The notes: generated by a model not told the origin, from the letters alone. Positions 26,732 to 35,292 are shown, counted from the first letter of the stretch. The stretch: DNA of 64,000 bases from Halosimplex pelagicum (GCF_013415905.1 NZ_CP058909.1:2046001-2110000), one strand, 5' to 3'. A program made the numbers and translations.

Positions 26732-27898
26732 TCAGTCGTCTTCAGCGGGCGGTGGGGAGGAAGACGTGCTGAGCTGTCCGGTCGTGGCACCACTCCAGTC
26801 GAACTTGCGCTGAAAGTACAGCGCCACGTTGACCAACGCCAACAGGACAGGGACCTCGATGAGCGGGCCGACGACGGTCGTGAACGCGACACCGGAGCCG
26901 ACGCCGAACACAGCAACCGCGACCGCGATTGCGAGTTCGAAGTTGTTCGAGGCGGCGGTGAACCCAATGGCCGTCGTCGTCGAGTAGTCTGCGCCGATGC
27001 CCTTGCCCATCCCGAAGCTGACGAGGAACATCACGACGAAGTAAATCGTCAGCGGGACGGCGATCAGGAGTACGTCACCGGGGGAGGCAACGATGTTCTC
27101 GCCTTGCGTGGCGAACATCACGATGACGGTGAAGAGGAGCGCGACGAGCGTGACTGGGTCGATCTTCGGGACCAACGTCTCGTCGTACCACTTCTCGCTC
27201 TTGGCTCGCGTGCCGACGTACCGGGTAAGGAACCCGCCCACGAAGGGGATTCCGAGGAAGATAACGATCGCCTGGAACACCTGCATCGGGGTCACGTTGA
27301 ACGTCTCGATGCCCGCGACGAGCGTTTCCATCCCGAGCAGCGGCGGAAGGAATAGCCCGAAGAACCAGACGTAGACACCATACGTGATGATCTGGAAGAG
27401 GCTGTTGAACGCGACCAGCCCGGTGACGTACTCGGTCGAACCCTCTGCAAGTTCGTTCCAGACAAGTACCATCGCAATACAGCGGGCCATTCCGATGAAC
27501 ACGAGGCCGAGGAAGAACTCGGGGCGAGCAGGCAAGCCAGGAACGAGTCCACTGAAGAAGATCACAGCGAGTCCGAACATAAGCGTCGGGCCGATCAACC
27601 AGTTTTGAATTAAGCTTAGTCCGAGCACACGCCAGTTGCTGAACACGGCCCGCAGTTGGGAGTAGTCAGCCTTCGCCAGCGGCGGATACATCATCGCGAT
27701 GAGGCCGATTTCGACGAGATGGAAGTCCTGAATCGGCTGGGTTACCGACGGGGCGACGAATCCGAGTCCCACACCGATGGCCATCGCACCGAGGATCCAG
27801 ACGGTGAGGTACTTATCGAGGAAGTCCATCGACCGCGGGTCGCCACAGCTCTCACACTCACAGTTCGGGCCATGGTCGTGGGCGTCGACGTTACTCAT
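26732..27898 (-). CDS. acr3: ACR3-family arsenite efflux permease
   Basis: A 388-residue membrane protein starting at ATG 27898. The N-terminus is a soluble Cys/His-rich tail (HDHGPNCECESCGD) that may bind As(III) or metal. About ten TM segments follow. Family signatures are MYPPLAKADYSQL, the conserved Cys in GMARCIAMVLVWN and FTAASNNFELAIAVAVAVFG. It exports As(III) using the membrane potential. The GTG/ATG overlap with arsM is 8 bp, so translation is coupled. It is full length and apparently intact. Confidence 0.94.
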   Translation of the reverse strand: MSNVDAHDHGPNCECESCGDPRSMDFLDKYLTVWILGAMAIGVGLGFVAPSVTQPIQDFHLVEIGLIAMMYPPLAKADYSQLRAVFSNWRVLGLSLIQNWLIGPTLMFGLAVIFFSGLVPGLPARPEFFLGLVFIGMARCIAMVLVWNELAEGSTEYVTGLVAFNSLFQIITYGVYVWFFGLFLPPLLGMETLVAGIETFNVTPMQVFQAIVIFLGIPFVGGFLTRYVGTRAKSEKWYDETLVPKIDPVTLVALLFTVIVMFATQGENIVASPGDVLLIAVPLTIYFVVMFLVSFGMGKGIGADYSTTTAIGFTAASNNFELAIAVAVAVFGVGSGVAFTTVVGPLIEVPVLLALVNVALYFQRKFDWSGATTGQLSTSSSPPPAEDD

Positions 27899-28745
27899 CG
27901 CCGACCTCCGGCTTTCGAGCGGTGATAGTCGCAGAAACGAGGAACTCGCTCACGTCGTAATCGTCATCCCAGTCACGGATGAACTCGTCACTGTCGTCTT
28001 TCGGTGCGATGTTCACCGATTCGAAGCCTGTGTCGGTGAGTATCGTCTCGAGTCCGTCGATGGTCGACGCACCAGCGACACAGGACGCTACGGAGTCCGG
28101 ATCGGCACGGACATCATCCGGCACCGCTGCAGTCAGTACGACGTCAGAGATCGCGAGTCGCCCGCCGGGACGGAGAACGCGAAACGCTTCGTCGGAGACT
28201 TGGGGCTTATCAGGCGAGAGGTTCACGACACAGTTCGAGATGATCACGTCAATACTCTCGTCTGAAGCCGGGAGATGTTCGATCTCACCGAGGCGGAACT
28301 CGACGTTCTCGGCGTCGTTTTGACTGGCGTTCGTACGCGCTTTTTCGACCATCTCGGGTGTCATATCCACGCCGATCACACGACCCGCCTTGCCGACTTC
28401 TTGGGCCGCGAGGAAGCAGTCGAAGCCCGCGCCTGATCCGAGGTCAAGAACCGATTCACCTGCATCAAGCGACGCGATTGCTTGGGGATTCCCACACCCG
28501 AGTCCCAGGTTTGCGTTGCCGTCGACACTCTCCAACTCGGTCTTAGAGTAGCCGAGTTGGCGGGCCGTTTCGTCGGTGGGAGCCGTCGTTTCTGCGGAAC
28601 TGCAACAGGAATCGTCGCTCGAACAGCAGTCACTCTCCGCTTCGTTCTTCCCCGCAGCAATACTGGCGTACCGTTCTCGGACGACCTTCCGTTGGGTCTT
28701 TGCGTCGAGACCGGACTCCGTTGAGGTGTCGCTCGTTTCAGGCAC
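27891..28745 (-). CDS. arsM: Arsenite S-adenosylmethionine methyltransferase
   Basis: A 284-residue protein starting at GTG 28745. The N-terminal segment has paired Cys clusters (DCCSSDDSCCSS), followed by LGYSKTELESVDGNANLGLG and CGNPQAI, the ArsM signature. The SAM-binding motif is VLDLGSGAGFDCF, and NCVVNLSPDKPQV carries a further conserved Cys used in As(III) binding. It methylates As(III), leading to volatile or exportable species. It overlaps arsC upstream and acr3 downstream by 8 bp each. Family assignment is strong. Confidence 0.93.
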   Translation of the reverse strand: MPETSDTSTESGLDAKTQRKVVRERYASIAAGKNEAESDCCSSDDSCCSSAETTAPTDETARQLGYSKTELESVDGNANLGLGCGNPQAIASLDAGESVLDLGSGAGFDCFLAAQEVGKAGRVIGVDMTPEMVEKARTNASQNDAENVEFRLGEIEHLPASDESIDVIISNCVVNLSPDKPQVSDEAFRVLRPGGRLAISDVVLTAAVPDDVRADPDSVASCVAGASTIDGLETILTDTGFESVNIAPKDDSDEFIRDWDDDYDVSEFLVSATITARKPEVGDE

Positions 28746-29181
28746 TCGTGGTCACCTCCTGTTCGATTTCGTCGAAAAGCGCACTCACACGATCACGGAT
28801 CTCATCGCGGACTTCTCGGACTCGGTCGACGTCTTTCCCATCGGGATCGTCCAGTGCCCAGTCACGGATGTCTACATCGGAGTCGTCAGCGTCGAGTTCG
28901 AGCGTCGAACAGCCCATCGTGGTGACGTAGTCACACGATTCGAGTTCCTCCGTCGAAATCTTCCGCGGTGTCCGTTCAGAGAGGTCGAATCCCTCCTCGC
29001 GCATCACCTCAACGACGACGTCGTGAACGTGATCGGCAGGGTGGGTTCCGCCAGTGAGAATCTCGACAATGTCGGCGAGATCTCGACGCTCCCGTTCGTG
29101 TTCGGCGAAGGCAGTCGACATCTGTGATCGCCCGGCGTTCTGGACGCACATGAACGCCACAGAGACTGGTGTGTCACTCAT
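28738..29181 (-). CDS. arsC: Arsenate reductase (LMW phosphatase / thioredoxin-linked type)
   Basis: A 147-residue protein starting at ATG 29181, which overlaps the arsR stop as ATGA. The P-loop CVQNAGRSQMSTAF holds the nucleophilic Cys. GGTHPADHVHD, DYVTTMGCST and DWALDDPDGKD complete the haloarchaeal ArsC pattern. It reduces arsenate to arsenite for export by Acr3 or methylation by ArsM. It looks intact, unlike the copy at 25811-26253. Confidence 0.92.
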   Translation of the reverse strand: MSDTPVSVAFMCVQNAGRSQMSTAFAEHERERRDLADIVEILTGGTHPADHVHDVVVEVMREEGFDLSERTPRKISTEELESCDYVTTMGCSTLELDADDSDVDIRDWALDDPDGKDVDRVREVRDEIRDRVSALFDEIEQEVTTSA

Positions 29182-29576
29182 TGACCCACCTCTCGCGTCT
29201 CGTTGAGCGCTGTCAGAAGCGCCTCGGCCCGATCGGTCGTCTCGTAGTACCGCCACGTCCCGTCTTTTCGTCGCGTGACGAGCCCGGCGTCGTAGAGATC
29301 CGAAAGGGCGTGACTGATCGCGCTGTCACTGACGTCGACGATCGGATTGATTTCGCAGACGCACAGCTCCCGATCCGCGGCCGTCAGTAAACGGACGATG
29401 TTGTATCGAGTATCGTTCCCTAGCGTCTTGAGCGCAGTTAGATCGGTGTCAGGATTGGTCGGTGTCTCCGATTGATACGAGCGCAGCGAATCGAGCCGTT
29501 CCTCGATATCGGCTTCACAGCAGCCACCACTTTCCTCAGTGATGAGGCGTTCGAGTCGTTCCGTTTGTGAGCCCAT
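29178..29576 (-). CDS. arsR: ArsR-family arsenic-responsive repressor
   Basis: A 132-residue winged-helix protein. ATG 29576 is chosen because the TATA box at about 29600 puts transcription start next to it. A Cys pair lies in the N-terminal part (EESGGCCEAD). The HTH region is LKTLGNDTRYNIVRLLTAAD, followed by the metal-sensing ELCVCEI motif in helix alpha-3 and SDSAISHALSDLYDAGLVTR. As(III) binding to CxC would release DNA. It is the first gene of the arsenic operon. Confidence 0.92.
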   Translation of the reverse strand: MGSQTERLERLITEESGGCCEADIEERLDSLRSYQSETPTNPDTDLTALKTLGNDTRYNIVRLLTAADRELCVCEINPIVDVSDSAISHALSDLYDAGLVTRRKDGTWRYYETTDRAEALLTALNETREVGQ

Positions 29577-29599
29577 AGATGGCTGATTGAACAGACACT

Positions 29600-29608
29600 C
29601 ATATAATG
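29600..29608 (-). promoter_or_regulatory. TATA box of the arsenic operon
   Basis: On the minus strand the sequence reads CATTATATGA about 26-30 bp before the arsR ATG. The transcript would be nearly leaderless and would cover six genes to 25811. No clear palindromic ArsR operator could be picked out by eye. The stretch 29640-29934 contains no intact gene. Confidence 0.55.
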
Positions 29609-29772
29609 GTGTCGAGATAGAGGTCACCGTTACATTCTACGCGCTATACGCACCCAAGACAGCCTCCACAACAGCATATACATTGAGACGACCAGTTTCA
29701 ACTACTGCGCGACCTCCGTTCGAACCCCGTTCCGAGAATAATCGCAAGACTGCAAGCAGATAGCTTGCTACA

Positions 29773-29794
29773 CAATCTACATAATGTACAATAT
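29773..29794 (+). repeat. Partition-site-like 22-bp repeat, copy 1
   Basis: It begins CAATCTACATAATGTA and ends CAATAT. It matches the three copies upstream of parA (31212-31233, 31275-31296, 31374-31395) in 16 or more of 22 positions. It lies downstream of the ParB-like gene, so the repeats bracket the par operon. Confidence 0.6.
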
Positions 29795-29934
29795 GCACGA
29801 AATCTGAGTGGTGGAGGAAATCTACCAAATCCGATGCTAGTCGTTCGTAGCTTGCTCCTCAGCATCTCGACAACTTCCTGCACACGTTCCTCATCGGCTT
29901 CGATACCACGCTCCCGGAGAATCTGAAGGGCGAC

Positions 29935-30321
29935 CTAATCACCGTGGTCCGCAATCACCCGGAGACACGCATCTTGAAACTCTCTTCCCTCAAATTCGGG
30001 AACATCAAACATAGAGAACGCCGCAGTTACCGAGGATCGCATCCGGGTGACGCTATTCCACGTCTCCTCCCGGACATAGAAGCCGTGCATATCGATCTCA
30101 TCAAAGGAGAAGGCCGGTCCACCGGTAGATTCGTCCACATCCCCCTCATCCTGCTCGGGAGTGGACTCAGTCTTCGATTCTGTGTCCTCAGTAGTTATCT
30201 CCTCATCCGGTTGCGGTTCATCCTCGGTGTCAGCACGCTCGTCGTCGTCCGAGTCTACTCCTTCCTCCGTTTGTTTGAGCTGTTCAGCGACGTCGCCGAA
30301 ACGGTCGTCCTCATTAGGCAT
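29935..30321 (-). CDS. ParA-partner protein (ParB-like), possibly shortened by an amber codon
   Basis: A 128-residue acidic protein starting at ATG 30321, overlapping parA by 8 bp. The first 70 residues are Asp/Glu-rich and disordered. A short conserved-looking C-terminal domain follows (GFYVREETWNSVTRMRSSVT, REFQDACLRVIADHGD). The TAG at 29935-29937 is followed in the same frame by VALQILRERGIEADEERV and QEVVEMLRSKL, which looks like genuine helical protein. The natural protein may therefore be about 30 residues longer and this copy truncated. The partner role in segregation is inferred from position after parA. Confidence 0.65.
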   Translation of the reverse strand: MPNEDDRFGDVAEQLKQTEEGVDSDDDERADTEDEPQPDEEITTEDTESKTESTPEQDEGDVDESTGGPAFSFDEIDMHGFYVREETWNSVTRMRSSVTAAFSMFDVPEFEGREFQDACLRVIADHGD

Positions 30322-31186
30322 GGCTGTGTTCCTCCACGAGGTCCGCTAAGTGGTCGAAATTCGGGGTCTGGTCGCAATCTTCGTCGAACTCCGAGACGGG
30401 CATTCCTTGTTTGAAAGCACGAGAAATCGCAGTCCGTTCGCGAATCCCTGGCTTCGGGATACTATCGATAGTGCGTCCCGATTCATTGAGAGCATCGAAG
30501 ATCTCCGGATCCACACGGGCGTACTCAGGAACGAACGAACCGAACTCTCGGTTGAGATTTTCAACGAGAGTCCGATGCTCGTTGTGTTGCCCCATCGTTT
30601 CGCGAATCATATTCGGAGTGACTGCAAGGATATCTAACCCGATATTCTCCCGGATTGGGAAGATCTGGCGTTCAATCATCTTATTGAGGCCGTTGATCGA
30701 GCCAGCACGCGGGATCAGCGGGATTATAACGCGCTGGACGGCGATGAGGGCGTTATCGGAGAGTTTCCCACGGCCGCCGGCGGCATCAATTATCACGTAG
30801 TCGTATCCGTTTTGGATGAGTGGATCGACGACATTCCGCCGAAGCTTCACGTCTGCGAACCGTTCGTCCTTCAGCCTCGTCTCGACGTTTTCGAGTTCGT
30901 TGCTTGACGGGAGGAGGTAAACGCCGAAGTCCGTCTCGATAAGCAGGTCTTCGGGGTCTTCACCATCGATAAGGGCGTCACCGAGGTTCGCATCGCGGTC
31001 GTACGCATCGTCGTACCCAAGCTGGGTGGTCATGTGCCCGTCCTTATCCAGATCCAGTAGTACCGTCTCATGGCCGCGGTCAGCGAGTCGATCAGCAATG
31101 TTGAACGCGATCTTGGATTTCCCTACCCCTCCCTTGAGCAACGAGACAGCTGCTCCGGGGAGTCCTTCAAACTCGTCAGCACTCAT
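30314..31186 (-). CDS. parA: ParA-family partition ATPase
   Basis: A 290-residue ParA/Soj-type ATPase starting at ATG 31186. The deviant Walker A motif is LLKGGVGKSK, with signature Lys18 and P-loop Lys23. Walker A' LLDLDKDGHMTTQLG and Walker B-like YDYVIIDAAGGRG follow. C-terminal phrases such as GIRERTAISRAFKQGMPVSE fit haloarchaeal plasmid ParA proteins. It would pattern or segregate a plasmid or element using ATP-dependent DNA binding. Three 22-bp repeats upstream and the small partner gene downstream support a partition locus. It looks intact. Confidence 0.9.
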   Translation of the reverse strand: MSADEFEGLPGAAVSLLKGGVGKSKIAFNIADRLADRGHETVLLDLDKDGHMTTQLGYDDAYDRDANLGDALIDGEDPEDLLIETDFGVYLLPSSNELENVETRLKDERFADVKLRRNVVDPLIQNGYDYVIIDAAGGRGKLSDNALIAVQRVIIPLIPRAGSINGLNKMIERQIFPIRENIGLDILAVTPNMIRETMGQHNEHRTLVENLNREFGSFVPEYARVDPEIFDALNESGRTIDSIPKPGIRERTAISRAFKQGMPVSEFDEDCDQTPNFDHLADLVEEHSHA

Positions 31187-31211
31187 AGCTCAGCACCTCC
31201 GAAAGAAGCGG

Positions 31212-31233
31212 ATTTTGTACATTTTGTAGATTG
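31212..31233 (-). repeat. Partition-site-like 22-bp repeat, copy 2
   Basis: On the minus strand it reads CAATCTACAAAATGTA then CAAAAT. It lies 26 bp before the parA start codon, so it overlaps the likely parA promoter and could serve both as centromere and operator. Confidence 0.6.
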
Positions 31234-31274
31234 TTGGTACAATCCCAATTGTGATAATCACCGTCGACCCTACG

Positions 31275-31296
31275 CAATCTACATAATTTAGATTAT
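31275..31296 (+). repeat. Partition-site-like 22-bp repeat, copy 3
   Basis: It reads CAATCTACATAATTTA then GATTAT. The unit is partly palindromic itself (AATCTA...TAGATT). It is on the opposite strand to copies 2 and 4, about 63 bp from copy 2. Confidence 0.6.
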
Positions 31297-31373
31297 CAGC
31301 ATTTCATACGTATTCATCGCGATCTTCGCCACCCACACGAACCAATTGAAGACGCCCAATATTCCTCATCTAT

Positions 31374-31395
31374 ATTATTTACATTATTCAGATTG
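31374..31395 (-). repeat. Partition-site-like 22-bp repeat, copy 4
   Basis: On the minus strand it reads CAATCTGAATAATGTA then AATAAT. It is the most distant of the upstream copies and somewhat diverged. Confidence 0.55.
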
Positions 31396-31495
31396 GCTAT
31401 GAGAACTACATCCTTCAGTCATTCAATAGAAGAGTCCTGAGTGATAGAACTCAGACAGAGCCGTTCTACCCCGTCCTCTAGTAAGTCTTTTAACT

Positions 31496-31519
31496 ATTAC
31501 CGGATTATTGGTAATTACC
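31496..31519. promoter_or_regulatory. Inverted-repeat operator before the first HTH/nucleotidyltransferase module
   Basis: ATTACC at 31496-31501 pairs with GGTAAT at 31510-31515, and GGTAATTACC (31510-31519) is itself a perfect palindrome. It lies 2 bp before the ATG at 31522 and just after the AT-rich TTTTAACTA that could act as promoter. A protein bound here would block transcription start, which fits autorepression by the HTH protein. Confidence 0.55.
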
Positions 31520-31521
31520 AG

Positions 31522-32196
31522 ATGCATGAGGTGCTCGACGACACCGCGGCGCAGGTCATCCTCACCATCGAGAGTGGTGACTCCATCCGTCGTGTCGCCC
31601 AACACCTCCAAACGCCGTACGAGACGGTTAGACAGGCCGTCAACCGACTCGAAGACGCAGGCTACGTCCGCTATGACGACAGCCTCTCAGTCGTCGACGA
31701 GAGCGTAAGGGACGCAGCACGAGAGCTCGTCGCTGCCAGCGCCGGCGTCAGTCCACCATCCATCGAGGAGGCCTACGTCATCCCGCAGTTCGGTGACTGG
31801 CCGTTCGCATTCACACGGATCGACGCCGTCTACGTGTGGACTCAGGGCGGCTACCAGGTCGGTCGCGAGCCCGACGACTATCCACTGTTCCTGGCCGTTC
31901 GTGAGCAGGACGTCGATGCCTGGGAGGCGTTTTTCGAGTCGTTCGGCCTCCCCACTGCATTCGAGCGACAGCCCGGAGACGATCTGGACGGACCGCTGCA
32001 GATCCTCCTTGAGCCACGCCCCTCACTCGATATTGAGCACGTCGTGGGATACCCGGTCATCCCGAGAACCGAGACCATCGAGTATATGCGCGAGAACTAC
32101 GCCCAGTTCCAGTCGGCGCTGGCGATGCTCGACAGGATGTACGACGACCTCAACCTCGGCGTCACGTATCGAGAGACCGAACGGGCACAGCCATGA
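31522..32196 (+). CDS. Winged-helix protein, antitoxin-like partner of a nucleotidyltransferase
   Basis: A 224-residue protein starting at ATG 31522 (MHEVLDDTAAQVILTIESGD). The N-terminal winged helix SIRRVAQHLQTPYETVRQAV and NRLEDAGYVRYD is followed by an alpha/beta domain of about 150 residues without known motifs. Its stop overlaps the start of the nucleotidyltransferase gene as ATGA. The organisation (HTH protein, then overlapping nucleotidyltransferase) parallels AbiE-type (type IV) toxin-antitoxin systems and the second module at 38321-39955. The antitoxin role is inferred from this arrangement. Confidence 0.72.
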   Translation: MHEVLDDTAAQVILTIESGDSIRRVAQHLQTPYETVRQAVNRLEDAGYVRYDDSLSVVDESVRDAARELVAASAGVSPPSIEEAYVIPQFGDWPFAFTRIDAVYVWTQGGYQVGREPDDYPLFLAVREQDVDAWEAFFESFGLPTAFERQPGDDLDGPLQILLEPRPSLDIEHVVGYPVIPRTETIEYMRENYAQFQSALAMLDRMYDDLNLGVTYRETERAQP

Positions 32197-32864
32197 GCTT
32201 CAACAACCGAAGTGACGCGCTCATCGAACTGCTCGAGGAGCTCACCCAACAGGGTCACGAGTACGTTCTTGTTGCGGCTACGCTGTCTCAGCGTTCAATG
32301 TTCGTTTCTCCACGGACCTCGATATCGTCGTCGCGCCTGACTCCAAAGCTGACTTCGTCGAGTTCCTCGAACAGCAGGGATTCGAGGAAACGGACAGCCA
32401 CGCCAAGGAGTGGTTCTACGATACCGAGGTAATCGAGTACGAGAAGCGGCTCACGCCGCAGCAGCCGATCGGCTTCGATCTCTTGGTAAACGGACTCGGG
32501 TGTCGCCAGACGGAGGCACAGTGGTCGTTCGACTACCTGTACGACCACAGACACCAACAAGAGGTGAGCGGGGGTACAGTGACGACGGCGGCCAGAGTGA
32601 TCGATGGAGCAGTCCTCGTCGCGGCAAAGCTCCATAGCGGCCGTGAAACAGACCTCCGGGACGTCCTGGCAGTAGCAGAAGAAATCGATCCCGACGCTGT
32701 CACGCCTCACCTTCGGCGAGGGGACGACGATGCGCTACGGGAGCAGCTTGAGCGTGGACTGGAGATCATAGAGAGTGATGAACTCAAGCACGGGTATCGG
32801 AGTGACTTCGGGGCCTCAGCTGTCTCAGAAGAAACGGTCACCGCTCTCCAAGAGTATCTGTCTG
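32193..32864 (+). pseudogene. Nucleotidyltransferase (toxin-like), frameshifted and 3'-truncated
   Basis: ATG 32193 (MSFNNRSDALIELLEELTQQ) reads normally to GHEYVLV. One G is missing near 32273-32275, in the Gly-Gly of the expected VLVGGYAVSAF active-site motif. The frame then continues elsewhere as FSTDLDIVVAPDSKADFVEF, carrying the TDLDIVV metal-binding Asp pair. The coding frame runs to about 32864, where an IS5-type element begins; its first bases supply an artificial stop. So the catalytic motif is frameshifted and the C-terminus is lost. The upstream HTH partner is intact. Confidence 0.82.
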
Positions 32865-33808
32865 CACTGCTCTGTTGAATCCGCTGACAGCGGCAGGATA
32901 GCGTCGCTCTGAAGGTGGAAGCGAAGCGGAGAGGGTGAATGTGCCTGAAGTCCTCTTCCGCTTCGTTAAACAAGCCGCATCGCTGGCTCAAAAGCGCTGT
33001 GCTGCCAGCCCCACGGCGGTGGTGAGCGATCCGGCTGGCCACGGATTTGCCGACTGGAAGCATCTGACGCTACATTTCCTTCGGGTTCACATGGGTGCCA
33101 CCTACCGCGAAATCGTCGATTGGGCTAGCGAGATGGATCGAGTGCGCGCCGTCTTGCAGTTGGCCCGCACTGCATTCCCGGCACCCTCGACGCTGTGGCG
33201 GTCGTTCGAGCGGGTGCCCACCCGTATCTGGCGTCAACTGCTCGACCGCTCAGCGGCCGCCTGCGATCCCGGCGACCACGGCGCCGTGGATGCCACGTTT
33301 TTCGACCGACAAGCGGCATCCAGCCACTACGTCGATCGGTCGGATCGCCACATACGGACGCTGAAAACGACGGCTCTGGTCGATACGGACTCGTGTGCCG
33401 TCCTCGACGTGCATTGTTCGGCACACTGGCCCCACGACACACAGGTGGGCCGTCAGGTGGCGCTACGCAACACCGACAAAATCGAGAGTCTCGTCGGCGA
33501 CAAAGGCTACGACGACCAATCTCTGCGGGAAGCTCTCCGATCAAACGGCGTCCGGCCAGTCATCAGACACCGGCTGTTCGCCCACTACGACCACGCCCAC
33601 AACGCACGGTTGGACAGCGAGCTCTACGGGCAACGCTGGATGGCCGAGAGTGCATTTTCGGCCATCAAACGCCGATACGGGTCCGCTGTCGGGCCGAGCG
33701 CCTGGTATCGCCAGTTCCGCGAACTCGTGCTGACCGCCACGGTCTACAACCTCGAACAAGCCATCAAGCAGTGATCGCTACGCCGTCCCCGGATTCAACA
33801 AGGCAGTG
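32865..33808 (+). mobile_element. IS5-type insertion sequence, about 944 bp
   Basis: The ends read CACTGCTCTGTTGAATCC and, reversed, CACTGCCTTGTTGAATCC, 18 bp with two mismatches. No target duplication is visible, so one flank was probably rearranged or deleted. It interrupts the 3' part of the nucleotidyltransferase gene. The transposase gene inside is intact. Confidence 0.8.
32935..33774 (+). CDS. IS5-family transposase
   Basis: A 279-residue DDE transposase starting at GTG 32935. Catalytic regions are GAVDATFFDRQAASSHY, SLVGDKGYDDQSLREAL and GQRWMAESAFSAIKRRYG. It ends AWYRQFRELVLTATVYNLEQ, like the other IS5-type proteins in the window. It is closest in layout to the protein at 21692-22528. 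Apparently intact. Confidence 0.92.
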   Translation: MNVPEVLFRFVKQAASLAQKRCAASPTAVVSDPAGHGFADWKHLTLHFLRVHMGATYREIVDWASEMDRVRAVLQLARTAFPAPSTLWRSFERVPTRIWRQLLDRSAAACDPGDHGAVDATFFDRQAASSHYVDRSDRHIRTLKTTALVDTDSCAVLDVHCSAHWPHDTQVGRQVALRNTDKIESLVGDKGYDDQSLREALRSNGVRPVIRHRLFAHYDHAHNARLDSELYGQRWMAESAFSAIKRRYGSAVGPSAWYRQFRELVLTATVYNLEQAIKQ

Positions 33809-33899
33809 TCACACGTGACGCGCTCGTCGTCGCCTACTGATTGCTGGTATAGGAGAATGTTATACAGCTTTTCAGATACTATAGGCAATTCACATCATC

Positions 33900-35290
33900 C
33901 GTCTTTAGCTAAGACGAGAACCGCGTGACAGCGACGGCTTATCGAGGCTACTTTTCGAGAGGAATGAGGAAGAGAAGTCTGTGCACAACTCTCGCACCTC
34001 ATCGAGGATCATGCGTCGGCTTACTACACTGTTTCCCTCTGAGTTCCTCGAAGAGCACGCCGAGGAACTCTGCGTGGTCGAGCGAGAGGGGAAACTACAG
34101 GTTCCAGTCCTCGTGTGGGCGCTCGTGTTCGGCTTCGCCGCAGACGAGAGCCGAACACTCGCTGGCTTCAGACGCAGCTACAACTCCACGGCTGATGAAC
34201 CGATCTCTCCCGGTGTCTTCTATCACCGGTTGACACCGACGCTGGCAGAGTATCTCCGCGACCTCGTCGAGTCCGCGCTCGACGAGGTCGCTGTTCCCGA
34301 CGCTGTTGACGCTGATATCGACCGATTCAGAGACGTGATGATCGCTGATGGAACGGTGTTGCGGCTCAACGAGTTCCTCTCTGATGAGTTCTAGGCCCGT
34401 CACGAGGAGCAGGCTGGAGCGAAGCTCCACCTGCTCCACAACGCCACAGAACAGATGATCGAACGGATCGACGTAACGGACGAGAAAGCGCACGACAGCA
34501 CGTTGTTCGAGACGGGGCCGTGGTTGCACGGACGGCTGGTTTTGTTCGATCTGGCGTACTTCAAGTACCGCCGCTTCGCGTTGATCGACGAGAACGACGG
34601 CTACCTTCGTGAGTCGGCTGAAGCAGAGCGCAAATCCGGCGATAACGGAGGAGTTACGGGAATGGCGCGGCCGCGCCATTCCCTTGGAGGACAAGCAGCT
34701 CCACGATGTGGTCGATGATCTCTCGCGGAAGTACATCGACGTAGAAGTGGAAGCGGAGTTCAAACGCGGGCCGTACGAGGGAACTCGGTCGCTGGAAGCG
34801 GTTCTGCGTCGTCGGCGTCCTCGTTGCGGACGCCGACGACTACCATCTGTACATCACGAACCTGCCGAGAGAGGAGTTCCTCCCAACGGATCTAGCAACG
34901 CTGTATCGGTGTCGCTGGGAGGTAGAGACGTTGTTCCGTGAGCTGAAGACACAGTACGAATTGGACGAATTCGATTCAAGCAACCGTGATGTCGTGAAAA
35001 TTCTGCTGTATGCGGCGTTACTGTCACTGCTGGTGAGTCGTGAGCTGTTGGATCTGGTGACCGAACAGGCCGACGATGAGATCGTGTTTCCGCCGGAACG
35101 CTGGGCGGCGACCTTCCGGTCGCACGCCCAGCTCATCCTCCACGAACTCGGTGAGTACCTCGGCTACTCGCCACCGCCGTTGCTGGAGCTGTTGATCGAA
35201 GACGCACAGAAGATCCACCAGCAACGAACGATCTTACAGGAGACGCTCGCTACCGCTACACAACCGAGGTGTGAGTCTTAGCTAAAGACG
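33900..35290 (+). mobile_element. ISH8-type (IS4 family) element, decayed
   Basis: The termini are CGTCTTTAGCTAAGAC (33900-33915) and its exact reverse complement GTCTTAGCTAAAGACG (35275-35290). Length 1391 bp fits ISH8-type elements. No target duplication is seen. The transposase gene inside carries an in-frame stop and two frameshifts, so the element cannot move by itself. Confidence 0.8.
34011..35281 (+). pseudogene. ISH8-type transposase with one nonsense and two frameshift mutations
   Basis: ATG 34011 (MRRLTTLFPSEFLEEHAEEL) reads to FLSDEF, then a TAG at 34392-34394 replaces a sense codon and the frame continues ARHEEQAGAKLHLLHNATE. A frameshift near 34607 (after ENDGY) moves into the VSRLKQSANPAITEEL frame, and another near 34800 leads into VADADDYHLYITNLPREEFL. 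The last part has the IS4 YREK-like Glu segment YRCRWEVETLFRELKTQYEL. The original protein would be about 420 residues. Confidence 0.82.
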
Positions 35291-35292
35291 AA

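Noticed and set aside
29637-29828. 63-residue minus-strand ORF downstream of the ParB-like gene
   Set aside because: Odd composition, and it covers the 22-bp repeat copy 1; no support as a gene.
29935-29937. Pyrrolysine (amber) decoding in the ParB-like gene
   Set aside because: Haloarchaea are not known to use pyrrolysine generally and other genes here end in TAG normally; a nonsense mutation is simpler.
32857-33816. Target duplication for the second IS5-type element
   Set aside because: Flanks TCTGTCTG and TCACACGT do not match under any plausible end definition, so no duplication is claimed.
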